Below are positions 16,077 to 24,944 of a stretch of 37,053 nucleotides of DNA, piece after piece. The translations under genes and the position numbers were made by a program. Under the pieces are notes generated by a model. The model saw only the letters and a list, made by a program, of their open reading frames with translations. It was not told the origin of the DNA and made no database searches. The DNA comes from Opitutia bacterium (GTDB taxonomy: Bacteria > Verrucomicrobiota > Verrucomicrobiia > Opitutales > UBA953): contig CANIUQ010000015.1 in assembly GCA_947470855.1 (NCBI GenBank), forward strand, positions 1 to 37,053, given 5' to 3'. Position 1 is the stretch's first letter. Every line of letters starts with the position of its first letter.

Positions 16077-16743
16077 ATCACCTTTTATGCTGTGGCCTAT
16101 TCTGGCCGTCTTGGCGGTTCCACTTTATTTTGGCTTTTCTTTTACGGGTGGAGAAAAACTAGACCTTTGGTTTCAAAATTTTTTCTGGCAGGGAAAGGCG
16201 TGGCTCATTCCACACGATAGTCGTTTGGGTAATCTTCTGGCCTACGATGGAGCAAAGGCGTGTTTAATTCTCTTTGCACTTTATCTCATTTTTATTGCTC
16301 TTCGCCCAGCTCAAGCACCGTCGTGGTTAAATCGTCGTAAGGCGCTCTACATTCTGGCGTGCATGGCACTGGTATCGATTATTTCGACTCAGTTGCGTGC
16401 GGTCAGCGGCATGGCCACTCCCTCTGACACTCTTATCTATGGCGGTCAGCACCCTCATTTACTCTTGTTTGATTCGAAACCAGCGGGCTATCCCAGTCGG
16501 GCGTTTCCTGCTGGGCATGCGAGTGGAGGTTTTGCTTTGATTTGTCTCTATTGGGCTTGGGCAGATCAATCTTATCGTCGCTGGGGTTTGGCCATTGGTT
16601 TGGCTTTAGGCAGTTGGATGGGTTTATACCAAATCGCACGTGGGGAACATTTCTTATCCCATACCCTCGCTACGGCTGCACTCGCATGGCTTATCTGTGC
16701 CTTGTTAGCACAGTGGATTAAGCCAACCCTAAAGCTGGTTTAA
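16048..16743 (+). CDS. PAP2-superfamily membrane phosphatase
   Basis: This 231-residue protein has about five or six membrane helices. The second PAP2 motif is SRAFPAGHASGGFAL (150-164, His157). The third is IARGEHFLSHTLATA (Arg198, His201 or His205), where the usual final Asp is replaced. The first motif, around STQLRAVSGMATPSD, lacks the usual Lys and reads TPSD where relatives have CPWD. This subtype, with SRAFPAGHASGGF, resembles PAP2 enzymes found beside lipid A phosphoethanolamine transferases. Its 29-nt overlap with the LtaS-type gene suggests paired action on lipid phosphates outside the cytoplasmic membrane. The stop overlaps that of the convergent pseudopilin gene. Confidence 0.84.
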   Translation: MTDLKTHSVKSPFMLWPILAVLAVPLYFGFSFTGGEKLDLWFQNFFWQGKAWLIPHDSRLGNLLAYDGAKACLILFALYLIFIALRPAQAPSWLNRRKALYILACMALVSIISTQLRAVSGMATPSDTLIYGGQHPHLLLFDSKPAGYPSRAFPAGHASGGFALICLYWAWADQSYRRWGLAIGLALGSWMGLYQIARGEHFLSHTLATAALAWLICALLAQWIKPTLKLV

Positions 16744-17510
16744 TTGGTTGTCCAATTCACGATATTGTCCGCACGGAAGTAAGTGCTACCCGCATCGTCA
16801 TCTTGGAAGTAATCGGATGAAACTTGCCCTGTCTTTGGAGTTTTGGTGGCACTATCCCAATAATCAGAAAAGCCAGGAGAGGTTTCAGCTGTCGCTGGTT
16901 CGACGTAATTAATACCGCAACTAACGATGAGAAATCCAGGAGCTGTCCAATCACCATAAGGTGAATTCATAAATCCTGTTGAGGAAATAGCAGTCGCACT
17001 GACGATACGATAGCGGTAATCATAAGCATTGCCCCAAGGATCACGGAATTCGTAGGCATCCAATTTGCCAGCGTCGGCACTAAGAAGTTTGTCATCATTG
17101 GATGGAACGGAGCCAAGACTAATGATGGGTTTCATGACTCGAGAACTGGCCTGAAGAAGTGAGTTGTCATTGTAATTAATCAAGGTAACCGAAGTTCCGC
17201 CAGCAGCGATAGCGGATATTAAAAGGCGCTTTCGACCGATTAACTGATCGAAGAAATCTTTTCTAAATTGGGTGCTATTGCTCGGTGTGGCACTCGATGA
17301 TCCACAAGGATAATCGCCGTAAGTTTTCTTATACACTTCGCAGGCCATGGCTAGTGCTTGAATTTCGCCTCGTGCCTTGCCCTTGTTGTTGCCGTTTTTA
17401 GCCGCCTTAAAAAGAGCGAACATGAGAGTACTCAAAATCGAGATAATCGCGATAACGACTAAAAGTTCAATAAGAGTGAACCCACGACGAGCCGAGGAAG
17501 TATTTTTCAT
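16740..17510 (-). CDS. Pseudopilin-like protein with type IV prepilin N-terminus
   Basis: The N-terminus MKNTSSARRGFTLIELLVVI is a textbook class III signal: cleavage after Gly10, Phe at +1 and Glu at +5, then a long hydrophobic helix. The 256-residue remainder contains the G-pilin-like region (CEVYKKTYGDYP, EFRDPWGNAYDYRY) common to major pseudopilins of type II secretion and to the many verrucomicrobial/planctomycete pilin-like proteins. No secretion or pilus assembly genes lie nearby, so the partner machine is unknown. Its TAA shares TTAA with the stop of the convergent PAP2 gene. It follows the MazG-type gene by 15 nt. Confidence 0.87.
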   Translation of the reverse strand: MKNTSSARRGFTLIELLVVIAIISILSTLMFALFKAAKNGNNKGKARGEIQALAMACEVYKKTYGDYPCGSSSATPSNSTQFRKDFFDQLIGRKRLLISAIAAGGTSVTLINYNDNSLLQASSRVMKPIISLGSVPSNDDKLLSADAGKLDAYEFRDPWGNAYDYRYRIVSATAISSTGFMNSPYGDWTAPGFLIVSCGINYVEPATAETSPGFSDYWDSATKTPKTGQVSSDYFQDDDAGSTYFRADNIVNWTTN

Positions 17511-17525
17511 AAATCAGAAAGGAAA

Positions 17526-17900
17526 TTAAATATGACGAGAGTCGTTCTCGTCTTTTTTGATGTAGCCAGAGTCCTGTCGCTGATGGTTGACGGCATTTTT
17601 CTTCAAGTAGGCCTGGTAAACATCTTCGGCCGACATTCCTAAAACTTGGGCAATGGAAATCAGGAAGTGGAAGAGATCAATCACTTCGACGCGGGCATTT
17701 TGCTCGTCAAATTTTTGATATTTGGCCCACCACTTCCACGGTACGGAGTCGGTTAACTCGGCCATCTCTTGTTGCATCGCCCGAAGGTAATTGAGGGTCC
17801 ATTTAATCTTTTCCTCATCGGACATCCCTTCGGTGATAACACCAATGCGCTTGTTAAGCGCTGCTTGCATTTGAAAGATTTCTTCGAATTTATCAGCCAT
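17526..17900 (-). CDS. Dimeric dUTPase / MazG-like all-alpha NTP pyrophosphatase
   Basis: The 124-residue helical protein shows the dimeric dUTPase pattern: FEEIFQMQAALNKRIG at the N-terminus, a QQEMAELTDSVPWKWW metal-binding/aromatic motif, NARVEVIDLFHFLIS with the second acidic cluster, and YLKKNAVNHQRQDSGY at the end. Such enzymes hydrolyse dUTP to dUMP and PPi, limiting uracil in DNA and feeding dTMP synthesis. It is shorter than the eukaryotic and Campylobacter enzymes but has the core motifs. The pseudopilin gene lies 15 nt downstream and the U32 gene is divergent. Assignment rests on motifs and was not tested by a search. Confidence 0.82.
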   Translation of the reverse strand: MADKFEEIFQMQAALNKRIGVITEGMSDEEKIKWTLNYLRAMQQEMAELTDSVPWKWWAKYQKFDEQNARVEVIDLFHFLISIAQVLGMSAEDVYQAYLKKNAVNHQRQDSGYIKKDENDSRHI

Positions 17901-18005
17901 ACTTCACTAAAGGCGGTCTTGGCCTAAGGGGCAATCCCGGAAGCAAGTCGGTACCTGCAATAATTGCTCTTTGCACTCCGTAAAAGTTCCTGTCTTTGTG
18001 TCACA

Positions 18006-20531
18006 GTGGCGATTCCTGTTTCCATCCCGCTTACTAAACCTGAGGTTCTGGCACCAGCAGGAGGATGGGATTGTGCCAAAGCCGCCGTTGAAAACGGTGC
18101 TGACGCTATTTTCTTTGGGGTAGGGCGATTCAATGCCCGTGTTCGAGCCAACAACTTTGAAGAGGCCGATTTGCCTGCCCTGATGGCCTACTTGCATGGC
18201 AGAGGCGTCAAAGGGTACGTCACTTTTAATACGCTCATTTTTTCCGATGAATTAGCGGAAGCAGCACGGACCTTGCGCACCATCATCGCTTCAGGGGTCG
18301 ATGCCGCGATTGTTCAGGATGCCGGAATTTGTCGATTAATTCGGCGAATCTCTCCCGACTTTCCCATTCACGCCTCAACGCAAATGACCGTCACGAGTGC
18401 GGCGGGAGTAGATTACGCAAGAACATTGGGTGCTTCTCTTGCTGTGTTAGGACGGGAAGTTTCGGTTCCCGAAATTCAGAAAATCCAAACTCAACAAGTT
18501 GCACAAGGGCAGCCTCTTGATCTGGAAGTTTTCGTTCACGGTGCTCTTTGTGTGGCCTATTCAGGACAATGCTTAACCAGTGAATCGCTCGGTGGTCGCT
18601 CAGCCAATCGTGGTGAATGTGCCCAAGCTTGTCGCCTCCCTTATGAACTCGTCGTCGATGGTGAGGTTCGAGATTTAGGTGATCGCGCTTATCTTTTATC
18701 GCCTCAGGATTTGGCTGGAATCGATGTCATTCCCGATCTCATCAAAGCGGGTGTTAAATCTTTGAAAATTGAAGGCCGTTTAAAAACGCCCGAGTATGTC
18801 GCGGCGATTACGAAAGCCTATCGACGAGCAGTTGATGCCTCCTGGCAGGCTTTGCAGTGGGGGGGCAATCCAGAATCCGCCGCACAGCAGATTCGACGTG
18901 AAGAAGATTATGCGATGCAAATGACATTTTCACGCGGACTGCACACGGGTTGGTTACGTGGAATTGATAATCAGCAATTAGTGCACGCCCGATTTGGCAA
19001 GAAACGTGGTGCTTACCTCGGTCGAGTTGTCGATGTAACCTCGCAAGGAGTGACTTTGAAACTCGAAGGTCCACTTAAAGCAGGGGATGGTGTGGTATTT
19101 GACCAAGGTAAACCCGCCGAGCGTGAACAGGGAGGATTTGTCCATGGACTTGAGCCGGCTCGCCAAGGACTTAGTTTTGTGCGGTTTGGTCGCGATGATA
19201 TTGATTGGGATAAAGTCGAAATCGGAGCACATTTATGGAAAACGAAAGACCAAGAACTCGATAAACGTCTTCGCGAATCATGGGATCGCGAGCGCCCTAA
19301 TTATCGTCGTCCTCTTTCAGTTAAAGTCATCGGACGAATCGCTCAGCCCTTACGAGTCGAATTTAACGATGGCGAAGGTCATGTCGTTGCTGCCGACTCG
19401 TCGATGCCTTGCGTTGCCGCAGAAAAACGTCCTCTCGATTCAGTTATTTTAAAAGATCAATTAGGCCGATTGGGTGATACAGGATTTGAGTTGCTATCGT
19501 TACAGGATGATGTCGAAGGCGCTTTGATGGTGCCCGTTAGCGAACTGAATCGATTGCGTCGTGATTGTATCGAGCGCCTGCAAGAACTTCGGGAGCAACC
19601 ACCTCGATGGGCCCTGCTTCCTTATGATGTTTCCGCCACCGAGGTAAAATCTTCGACAATTTCTCTAGCGGAAAAGCCAGAAATCGTCGTTGTGATTCGT
19701 GAGCCCGAGCAATTAGAAGCGGTTTTAGAATGGGGATCTCGCGTGATTTATGCCGAATTTGAAGATCCCAAGCGTTTTCGTACAGCAGTGTCTCGTGTGC
19801 GCGAGTTTTCTCAAACTTCAGGAAGGAAAATTGAATTTTGGGCAATGGGTCCACGCATCCACAAGCCAGGAGAGGATCGTCTTGCAGAGATTGTCCTATC
19901 TTGTCAGGCCGATGGTTACTTGGTGCGTAACCACGAAAACTTAAAAGCTTTTGCAGGGCAGCGTCGTCGTGGCGACTTTTCGCTTAATGTGGCCAATGGA
20001 TTGACCGCGGAATGGTTGATGCAGGAACACGGCCTCGAGGGCTTAACAGCTTCCTACGATTGCGATACTAACCAATTGGCCGCCTTACTCAAGTCCGCGC
20101 CCCCTTCGTGGTTTGAGGTAACTCTTCACCAACACATGCCCATGTTTCATATGGAGCACTGTGTTTTTTGTACCTTTTTATCGAAAGGTAAAGATTACCG
20201 AGACTGCGGTCGGCCTTGCGAAAAACACCGAGTGAAATTGCGTGATCGAGTCGGGGCCGAGCATATTTTGAAGGCCGATGCGGGTTGTCGGAATACTTTG
20301 TTTAACTCTCGAGCACAAACAGGTGCAGAATATGCTCAAGAATTATTGGCTCTAGGAGTTCGGCGTTTTCGTATCGAATTTGTCGATGAGGATTCATCGA
20401 CTGTGAAGAGAACTCTCGAAAAGTACCAAGCTCTATTGAACGGCGAGATTTCGGGTTCTGAATTATGGAGTGATCTTAAGGTTCTCAATCAGCTCGGCGT
20501 TACTCGCGGTACTTTGCGAGCTCGGCTTTAA
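18006..20531 (+). CDS. Long-form U32 peptidase-family protein (RlhA/YdcP-like)
   Basis: About 841 residues from GTG 18006; a TTG at 17964 would add 14. The start near PEVLAPAGGWDCAKAAVENGADAIFFG is the U32 domain. A cysteine cluster follows in CLTSESLGGRSANRGECAQACRL, and a second U32-associated cluster sits near the C-terminus (HMPMFHMEHCVFCTF, then CGRPCEKH). This resembles the long YdcP/RlhA form, needed for 5-hydroxylation of 23S rRNA C2501 in E. coli, rather than a protease. The cysteines suggest a 4Fe-4S cluster, as in the UbiU/UbiV relatives. It converges on recD2 with overlapping TTAA stops. Confidence 0.88.
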   Translation: MAIPVSIPLTKPEVLAPAGGWDCAKAAVENGADAIFFGVGRFNARVRANNFEEADLPALMAYLHGRGVKGYVTFNTLIFSDELAEAARTLRTIIASGVDAAIVQDAGICRLIRRISPDFPIHASTQMTVTSAAGVDYARTLGASLAVLGREVSVPEIQKIQTQQVAQGQPLDLEVFVHGALCVAYSGQCLTSESLGGRSANRGECAQACRLPYELVVDGEVRDLGDRAYLLSPQDLAGIDVIPDLIKAGVKSLKIEGRLKTPEYVAAITKAYRRAVDASWQALQWGGNPESAAQQIRREEDYAMQMTFSRGLHTGWLRGIDNQQLVHARFGKKRGAYLGRVVDVTSQGVTLKLEGPLKAGDGVVFDQGKPAEREQGGFVHGLEPARQGLSFVRFGRDDIDWDKVEIGAHLWKTKDQELDKRLRESWDRERPNYRRPLSVKVIGRIAQPLRVEFNDGEGHVVAADSSMPCVAAEKRPLDSVILKDQLGRLGDTGFELLSLQDDVEGALMVPVSELNRLRRDCIERLQELREQPPRWALLPYDVSATEVKSSTISLAEKPEIVVVIREPEQLEAVLEWGSRVIYAEFEDPKRFRTAVSRVREFSQTSGRKIEFWAMGPRIHKPGEDRLAEIVLSCQADGYLVRNHENLKAFAGQRRRGDFSLNVANGLTAEWLMQEHGLEGLTASYDCDTNQLAALLKSAPPSWFEVTLHQHMPMFHMEHCVFCTFLSKGKDYRDCGRPCEKHRVKLRDRVGAEHILKADAGCRNTLFNSRAQTGAEYAQELLALGVRRFRIEFVDEDSSTVKRTLEKYQALLNGEISGSELWSDLKVLNQLGVTRGTLRARL

Positions 20532-22717
20532 TCCAATTTTTGTAACCGTGGAAGTAGTGCTGTGACTCGACCTGAGTCCTGAATATTTTTAACCGCCATG
20601 GCATAAGCACTCGGGTCGCCGACGAGAATGACTTGCTTTCGACCTCGGGTAATAGCGGTATAAATGAGATTACGTGCTAGCATGATGCTGTGTTGACGGA
20701 GGAGGGGGATGACCACGGCAGGAAATTCCGAACCCTGTGATTTATGAATACTCACGGCATACGCTAACTGTAAATCGGCCTGTTCGCTGCGTTCAAATTC
20801 CACTTTCGTCCCATCAAAATCGATTAACCAATCGCCCGTTTCTGGATTGCTTTCGAGTACCACGCCAAAATCTCCATTAAAAATTCCTTTGTCGTAGTTG
20901 TTGCGGGTTTGAATGACTTTATCGCCGACCGTGATTCGTGCGGAGCGAGTTTGGGTTCCGCGTAATTTATCCTGCAGAGCTTGATTAAATGCCTGAATGC
21001 CCCCGGTACCTTTGTGCATAGGTGCTAAAACTTGAATGTCGCGTAAGGGGTCGAGTCTTAAGGAACGTGGAAGAATCTCACTGCAAAGTTGGGTGACGCA
21101 TTGCACACAAGCTTCGGGCTCGTCGGCACGAATAAAATGAATGTCACGGTGGTAGTCTAACTGAGCCAGATTATCTTCTGGTGCTGGAGGGTGGGCATTG
21201 CCGTGTAATATTTCATGAGCAATCATGACAATGCCTGAGCGAGCTCCTTGTCGAAAAACAGTATCTAACCGTGTAACGGCTGTCTTTTCTGATCGAATTA
21301 AATCATGGAGTACGTTTCCAGCGCCGACTGAGGGAAGTTGATTAACATCTCCGACTAAAAGCAAATGGGCTGAACTGGGAATGGCGCGGAGCAGGGCTGC
21401 AGCCAACTTTGTGTCTAGCATGCTTGATTCATCGATAATCACAAAATCAGTGGTTAAGGGGTTTTCCGCATTAGCGGTGAATCCTCCTGCTGAGGGGTCG
21501 AACTTTAAAAGACGATGAATCGTGGCTGCAGGTATTCGCGTAGCTTCTTGTAGACGTTTCGCGGCACGTCCTGTCGGAGCCCCCAACACCATTTTAACTT
21601 TCTTGGCATTTAAGATATCACAGAGTGCCTTAAGTATGGTGGTTTTACCTGTGCCAGGCCCACCTGTTAAAACCGAGACCTTATGACTTAGGCCCATTAA
21701 GATGGCCTGACTTTGGGCTTCGGAAAATACAAAGCCCGCTCGTTCTTGAGCCCACGTGACTGCTTTTTCGGCATGAATGGGTGGAAGGCTATGTGGCGTG
21801 GAAAGCAGACGTTTGATGGAAGAGGCGATAGAACGTTCGGCGTTTTCTTGCGGACGCAATTGAATGAGACGCACCTCGTTTGTATCCAAAGTTCCCAAAG
21901 CATTTTCTTTGATTAACTCTTTCAGTCGTCCATGAACAACCGCTCGATCCACTCCGAGTAGGTTGGTTGCTTTTTCTAGCAATCCTTCTTCTGGGAAGGC
22001 GCTATGGCCTTCGCCCTCTAATTCTTCTAAAGTGTGGATGATTCCAGCGTCGACTCTTTGTGAACCAGCGGTGGGCAGTCCTAAATTGCGGGCGATTTTA
22101 TCGGCTGTTTTAAATCCAATTCCTTCGACTTCTCGACAGACTCGATAAGGCTCGGTGGTTAGGATTTTTTTAGCATTTTCACCGTAGGCTTTAACGATGC
22201 GTAGACACAGAGCATTGGTAACACCGTAGGTCTGTAAAAAGACCATGACTTCGCGGAGGGACTTTTGCTCCTCCCATGCCACTTTAATTGATTTTGCCCG
22301 GCCAGGCCCAATTCCTTCAACTTCTCGTAATCGAGCGGATTGGTGAGAAATAATTTCAAAAGTTTTAGTACCAAACTTAGCGACAATTTTTTCAGCATAG
22401 GTCTTGCCAATTCCTTTAATAAGGCCGCTACCCAAGTATTTTCGGATACCGTGAACCGAGGAGGGGAGGCGAGAGGTGAAGCTTTTGACGCGACATTGTG
22501 GCCCGTGCATCGGATGTCGTTCCCAATAGCCCACACAATCGATTGTTTCACCGCATTGGACGCCAGTTAAATTACCGAGAATAATGACTTTTTCTCCGTT
22601 TTCTTGACTCAACTCAGCGATGGTAAAGTGCGTATCCTCATCGAGCCAAACAATGCGTTCGATAACGCCCGAAAGATTAATTTCTGGGCCACGTGATTCT
22701 TCGCGTGGGGGCGCCAT
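20528..22717 (-). CDS. recD2: RecD2-type ATP-dependent DNA helicase
   Basis: This is a 5'-3' superfamily 1B helicase of the stand-alone RecD2 group, working without RecB/RecC. The 729 residues include an N-terminal OB-like region, helix-hairpin-helix repeats (VEGIGPGRAKSIK near 133 and VEGIGFKTADKIARNLG near 197), Walker A TGGPGTGKTT (351-360), motif II IDESSMLDT, motif III GDVNQLPSVGAG, motif V AVSIHKSQGSEFPAVV and motif VI YTAITRGRKQVILVGD. Length matches the family. HAD phosphatase follows 48 nt upstream of its start on the same strand. Confidence 0.95.
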   Translation of the reverse strand: MAPPREESRGPEINLSGVIERIVWLDEDTHFTIAELSQENGEKVIILGNLTGVQCGETIDCVGYWERHPMHGPQCRVKSFTSRLPSSVHGIRKYLGSGLIKGIGKTYAEKIVAKFGTKTFEIISHQSARLREVEGIGPGRAKSIKVAWEEQKSLREVMVFLQTYGVTNALCLRIVKAYGENAKKILTTEPYRVCREVEGIGFKTADKIARNLGLPTAGSQRVDAGIIHTLEELEGEGHSAFPEEGLLEKATNLLGVDRAVVHGRLKELIKENALGTLDTNEVRLIQLRPQENAERSIASSIKRLLSTPHSLPPIHAEKAVTWAQERAGFVFSEAQSQAILMGLSHKVSVLTGGPGTGKTTILKALCDILNAKKVKMVLGAPTGRAAKRLQEATRIPAATIHRLLKFDPSAGGFTANAENPLTTDFVIIDESSMLDTKLAAALLRAIPSSAHLLLVGDVNQLPSVGAGNVLHDLIRSEKTAVTRLDTVFRQGARSGIVMIAHEILHGNAHPPAPEDNLAQLDYHRDIHFIRADEPEACVQCVTQLCSEILPRSLRLDPLRDIQVLAPMHKGTGGIQAFNQALQDKLRGTQTRSARITVGDKVIQTRNNYDKGIFNGDFGVVLESNPETGDWLIDFDGTKVEFERSEQADLQLAYAVSIHKSQGSEFPAVVIPLLRQHSIMLARNLIYTAITRGRKQVILVGDPSAYAMAVKNIQDSGRVTALLPRLQKLD

Positions 22718-22765
22718 ACTTAAGTTAAGTCAATCATCCTCGATCTCGAAGAGCGAAACAAAATC

Positions 22766-23422
22766 TCAAAGATTAAAAATCGTTTTTTGTAGTTCAACTA
22801 AACCTGGATGGACAGAGTCGGGTTGGTAGGGCTTTAACTCCTCTTGAGTGTGACTTCCAGTAGCTACGCAATGAATGGCAGATAATCGGCCAAGCCGAGC
22901 GGTCTCGATGTCAAAGGGAGAATCTCCAATCATGACCGTTCGAGCGGGCTCAGACCGGAGCGTTGATAGAACATAGTGAGTGAATTCGACTTGGGGCTTT
23001 CGCCAAGGATGGATATTGGTGCCGAATACGGCATCGACCCACGAATCGATACCAAGGTGCGAAATGATTTTTTTGGAATTCGTGTCATCCTTGTTGGTGT
23101 AGATAGCGGTGCGAACGCCTTGTTCACGAAGCGCTTTCAGGATTTCAAAGCACCCAGGGTAAGTCCGCACCCCTTTTAGCATAACCGAAGGAAAGTGCTC
23201 TCGAAAAAGGCGGGTAGCCGTGGGGGCATTTTCTTCTCCCGCCAGGGTTTTTACCGTGACATTGAGAGAGCCGCCCACTGCTTGGCGTATTTGCTCATAG
23301 GTAGCCCCCGGTAGTTGCATTAATGACATTACGTCATTAAAGCACTGGTGGATGGCCTCAAAATTATCTACCAATGTCCCATCGAGGTCAAAAAGAACGG
23401 TTTCAGGTAGGTTGGCTGGCAT
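22766..23422 (-). CDS. HAD-family phosphatase, phosphoglycolate-phosphatase-like
   Basis: A 218-residue haloacid-dehalogenase hydrolase. Motif I is FDLDGT (nucleophile Asp12, acid/base Asp14), motif II YTNKDD, motif III the Lys in PWRKPQVEF, and motif IV IGDSPFDIETA. A helical cap lies between motifs I and II, as in Gph and related subfamily I enzymes. Phosphoglycolate is the commonest substrate of this type, but sequence alone does not prove it. It starts divergently from the membrane protein gene at 23512. Confidence 0.88.
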   Translation of the reverse strand: MPANLPETVLFDLDGTLVDNFEAIHQCFNDVMSLMQLPGATYEQIRQAVGGSLNVTVKTLAGEENAPTATRLFREHFPSVMLKGVRTYPGCFEILKALREQGVRTAIYTNKDDTNSKKIISHLGIDSWVDAVFGTNIHPWRKPQVEFTHYVLSTLRSEPARTVMIGDSPFDIETARLGRLSAIHCVATGSHTQEELKPYQPDSVHPGLVELQKTIFNL

Positions 23423-23511
23423 GGCTTTACCTAATCAGACGGTTCTGAGGCAGCTTTCCAAGTTTGGATTTGCAGATAAGGCCAGTCGGCCTAGGGTTCG
23501 AATTGATACCT

Positions 23512-24114
23512 ATGACCTTCTCGCTTGATATCCATAAGCCTCTAAGCCGCGTTGGCTTTGTGGTTAATCTTATTTTTCTCACGGTGGTCTTTTCCGGCTT
23601 CTCTTGGTTGAGTTACGGTTTAATGACCAATACTGTACCCAATTCGAGTACACATAAAAAGACGGCACAAATTGCTCAGAAGGCTCAGGATCAAGCTTTC
23701 GCTAAAGCAAAAGCGGCTGCAAAGGGTAAAGTCTTTGATGAAAAAGCTGCCCTAGAAGCATCCAAAGCAGAGGGTTTGGCTGCGGCGGAAAAAGAGTACA
23801 AGAAGATTCACCATGAAGCTTCCGCTTTATGGGCTCCTTTTGCCATTTTCTTGTTAATTATCTCTGGTATTTTCTTTAGCGGATTTCTTTCTGTGGTCTT
23901 ACAACGTCGCGCCAATGCCGCTGGATTAAAGGGACTCTTGGTTTTTCTTGGTCACGTTGGAGGCTGGGCTTACGCTATCTTTATCGCGTTTGAACCTTAT
24001 TTAACTCACCACCAAATTGCAAAATCGTGGCTGGTGGCTCCGATTGTTGGTTTTGTTTTAATGCTTCCTGTTTTCCTAAAAAGTGAAAGCCACGAAGCTC
24101 ATGATCATCATTAA
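23512..24114 (+). CDS. Uncharacterised four-helix membrane protein with Ala/Lys-rich charged segment
   Basis: I do not recognise this 200-residue protein. It has a first membrane helix (about 15-38), then a hydrophilic Ala/Lys/Glu-rich stretch (about 48-103, including AFAKAKAAAKGKVFDEKAAL) that should form a charged helix or coiled coil, then three more helices (about 106-130, 139-161 and 173-189) and a His-rich tail, HEAHDHH. The frame runs up to a TTG at 23464, but the ATG at 23512 gives a sensible N-terminus. An AGGCC-AGTC-GGCCT dyad lies at 23479-23492 in front of it. It converges on surE, with three bases between the stops. Confidence 0.7.
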   Translation: MTFSLDIHKPLSRVGFVVNLIFLTVVFSGFSWLSYGLMTNTVPNSSTHKKTAQIAQKAQDQAFAKAKAAAKGKVFDEKAALEASKAEGLAAAEKEYKKIHHEASALWAPFAIFLLIISGIFFSGFLSVVLQRRANAAGLKGLLVFLGHVGGWAYAIFIAFEPYLTHHQIAKSWLVAPIVGFVLMLPVFLKSESHEAHDHH

Positions 24115-24117
24115 TTT

Positions 24118-24885
24118 TTAACTTCGGCCAGCTTGGCCAAAGTCAAAAATCGTATGACTTATCAGGCCTCGCTCTAATACAGCGAGGTCTGTTTGTTTTT
24201 CGTGGGTAACAATTTCACCATCGTTCCAGGCAAAGCGATAACCCATTTCGGAAGGCTTAAAAAGGGATCCGTGACGAACAATCGCGGGAAAACTTTTTTC
24301 CACCTTCGTTTCAGCTGTAACAGTCGAAGGGTAGTTTAAACTGTGGATTTGCATACTAGGTAGGGGTTTTCCGACCAAACTTTTGGCAAAACGTGCAGCA
24401 TGTTTGCATCCTGCTTCGAGGTGGGGACGAAGGGTTGGGGGGCAAACGGCGGAGGTGCGATGGACTTTTTCAAAAACCGATTGCTCTAAATCGAGTGAGC
24501 AAGCCACGGCTGGTAGTCCCCAAGCACTTCCCTCAATCGCACCTGCTAAAGTCCCCGAACTTAAGCAAAGGGGGATTGTAGCATTAAATCCGATATTCAT
24601 CCCCGAAAGTACGACATCGGGTTTGGTGGATAGAAGGTGGCCAAGTGCGATGTTAACGCAGTCAGAGGGAGTTCCGTCGATGGACCAAGCCTGATGACCA
24701 AGATGGGGGTGGGCGGAAACAGTAACTTCGCGATGGCGACTAAAAGCTCGACCAATCCAGCTTCTTTCTCCGGAGGGTGCAGCGACAAATACTTGGAAGC
24801 CTTCGCTTTCACAAGCTGCCACCAAAGCGTGAATAAAGGCAGCATCAATGCCATCATCGTTGGTGACTAAAACACTCGGCTTCAT
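24118..24885 (-). CDS. surE: 5'/3'-nucleotidase SurE
   Basis: SurE is a metal-dependent nucleoside monophosphatase acting under stress and in stationary phase. The 255-residue protein starts MKPSVLVTNDDGIDAAF, with metal ligands in NDDG. It has the conserved SGERSWIGRAFSR region, SIDGTPSDCVNIAL and VVLSGMNIGFNATIPLCLSS. Length fits the family. It lies 59 nt downstream of the McsA-like gene on the same strand. In many proteobacteria surE is paired with pcm, which is absent here. Confidence 0.94.
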   Translation of the reverse strand: MKPSVLVTNDDGIDAAFIHALVAACESEGFQVFVAAPSGERSWIGRAFSRHREVTVSAHPHLGHQAWSIDGTPSDCVNIALGHLLSTKPDVVLSGMNIGFNATIPLCLSSGTLAGAIEGSAWGLPAVACSLDLEQSVFEKVHRTSAVCPPTLRPHLEAGCKHAARFAKSLVGKPLPSMQIHSLNYPSTVTAETKVEKSFPAIVRHGSLFKPSEMGYRFAWNDGEIVTHEKQTDLAVLERGLISHTIFDFGQAGRS

Positions 24886-24944
24886 GTATGCGGTAGACTG
24901 GGCGTTCTTGTTTGCGGAGCAATCCGTAAGGTTAAATCACAGAA

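Noticed and set aside
23479-23492. AGGCC-AGTC-GGCCT dyad before the uncharacterised membrane protein
   Set aside because: Only five pairs in each arm, with no supporting promoter elements; noted in the gene entry but not called as an operator.
23488-23510. GGGTTCGAATTGAT resembling a tRNA T-loop
   Set aside because: No acceptor or anticodon stem can be built around it; it is in the promoter region of the membrane protein gene.
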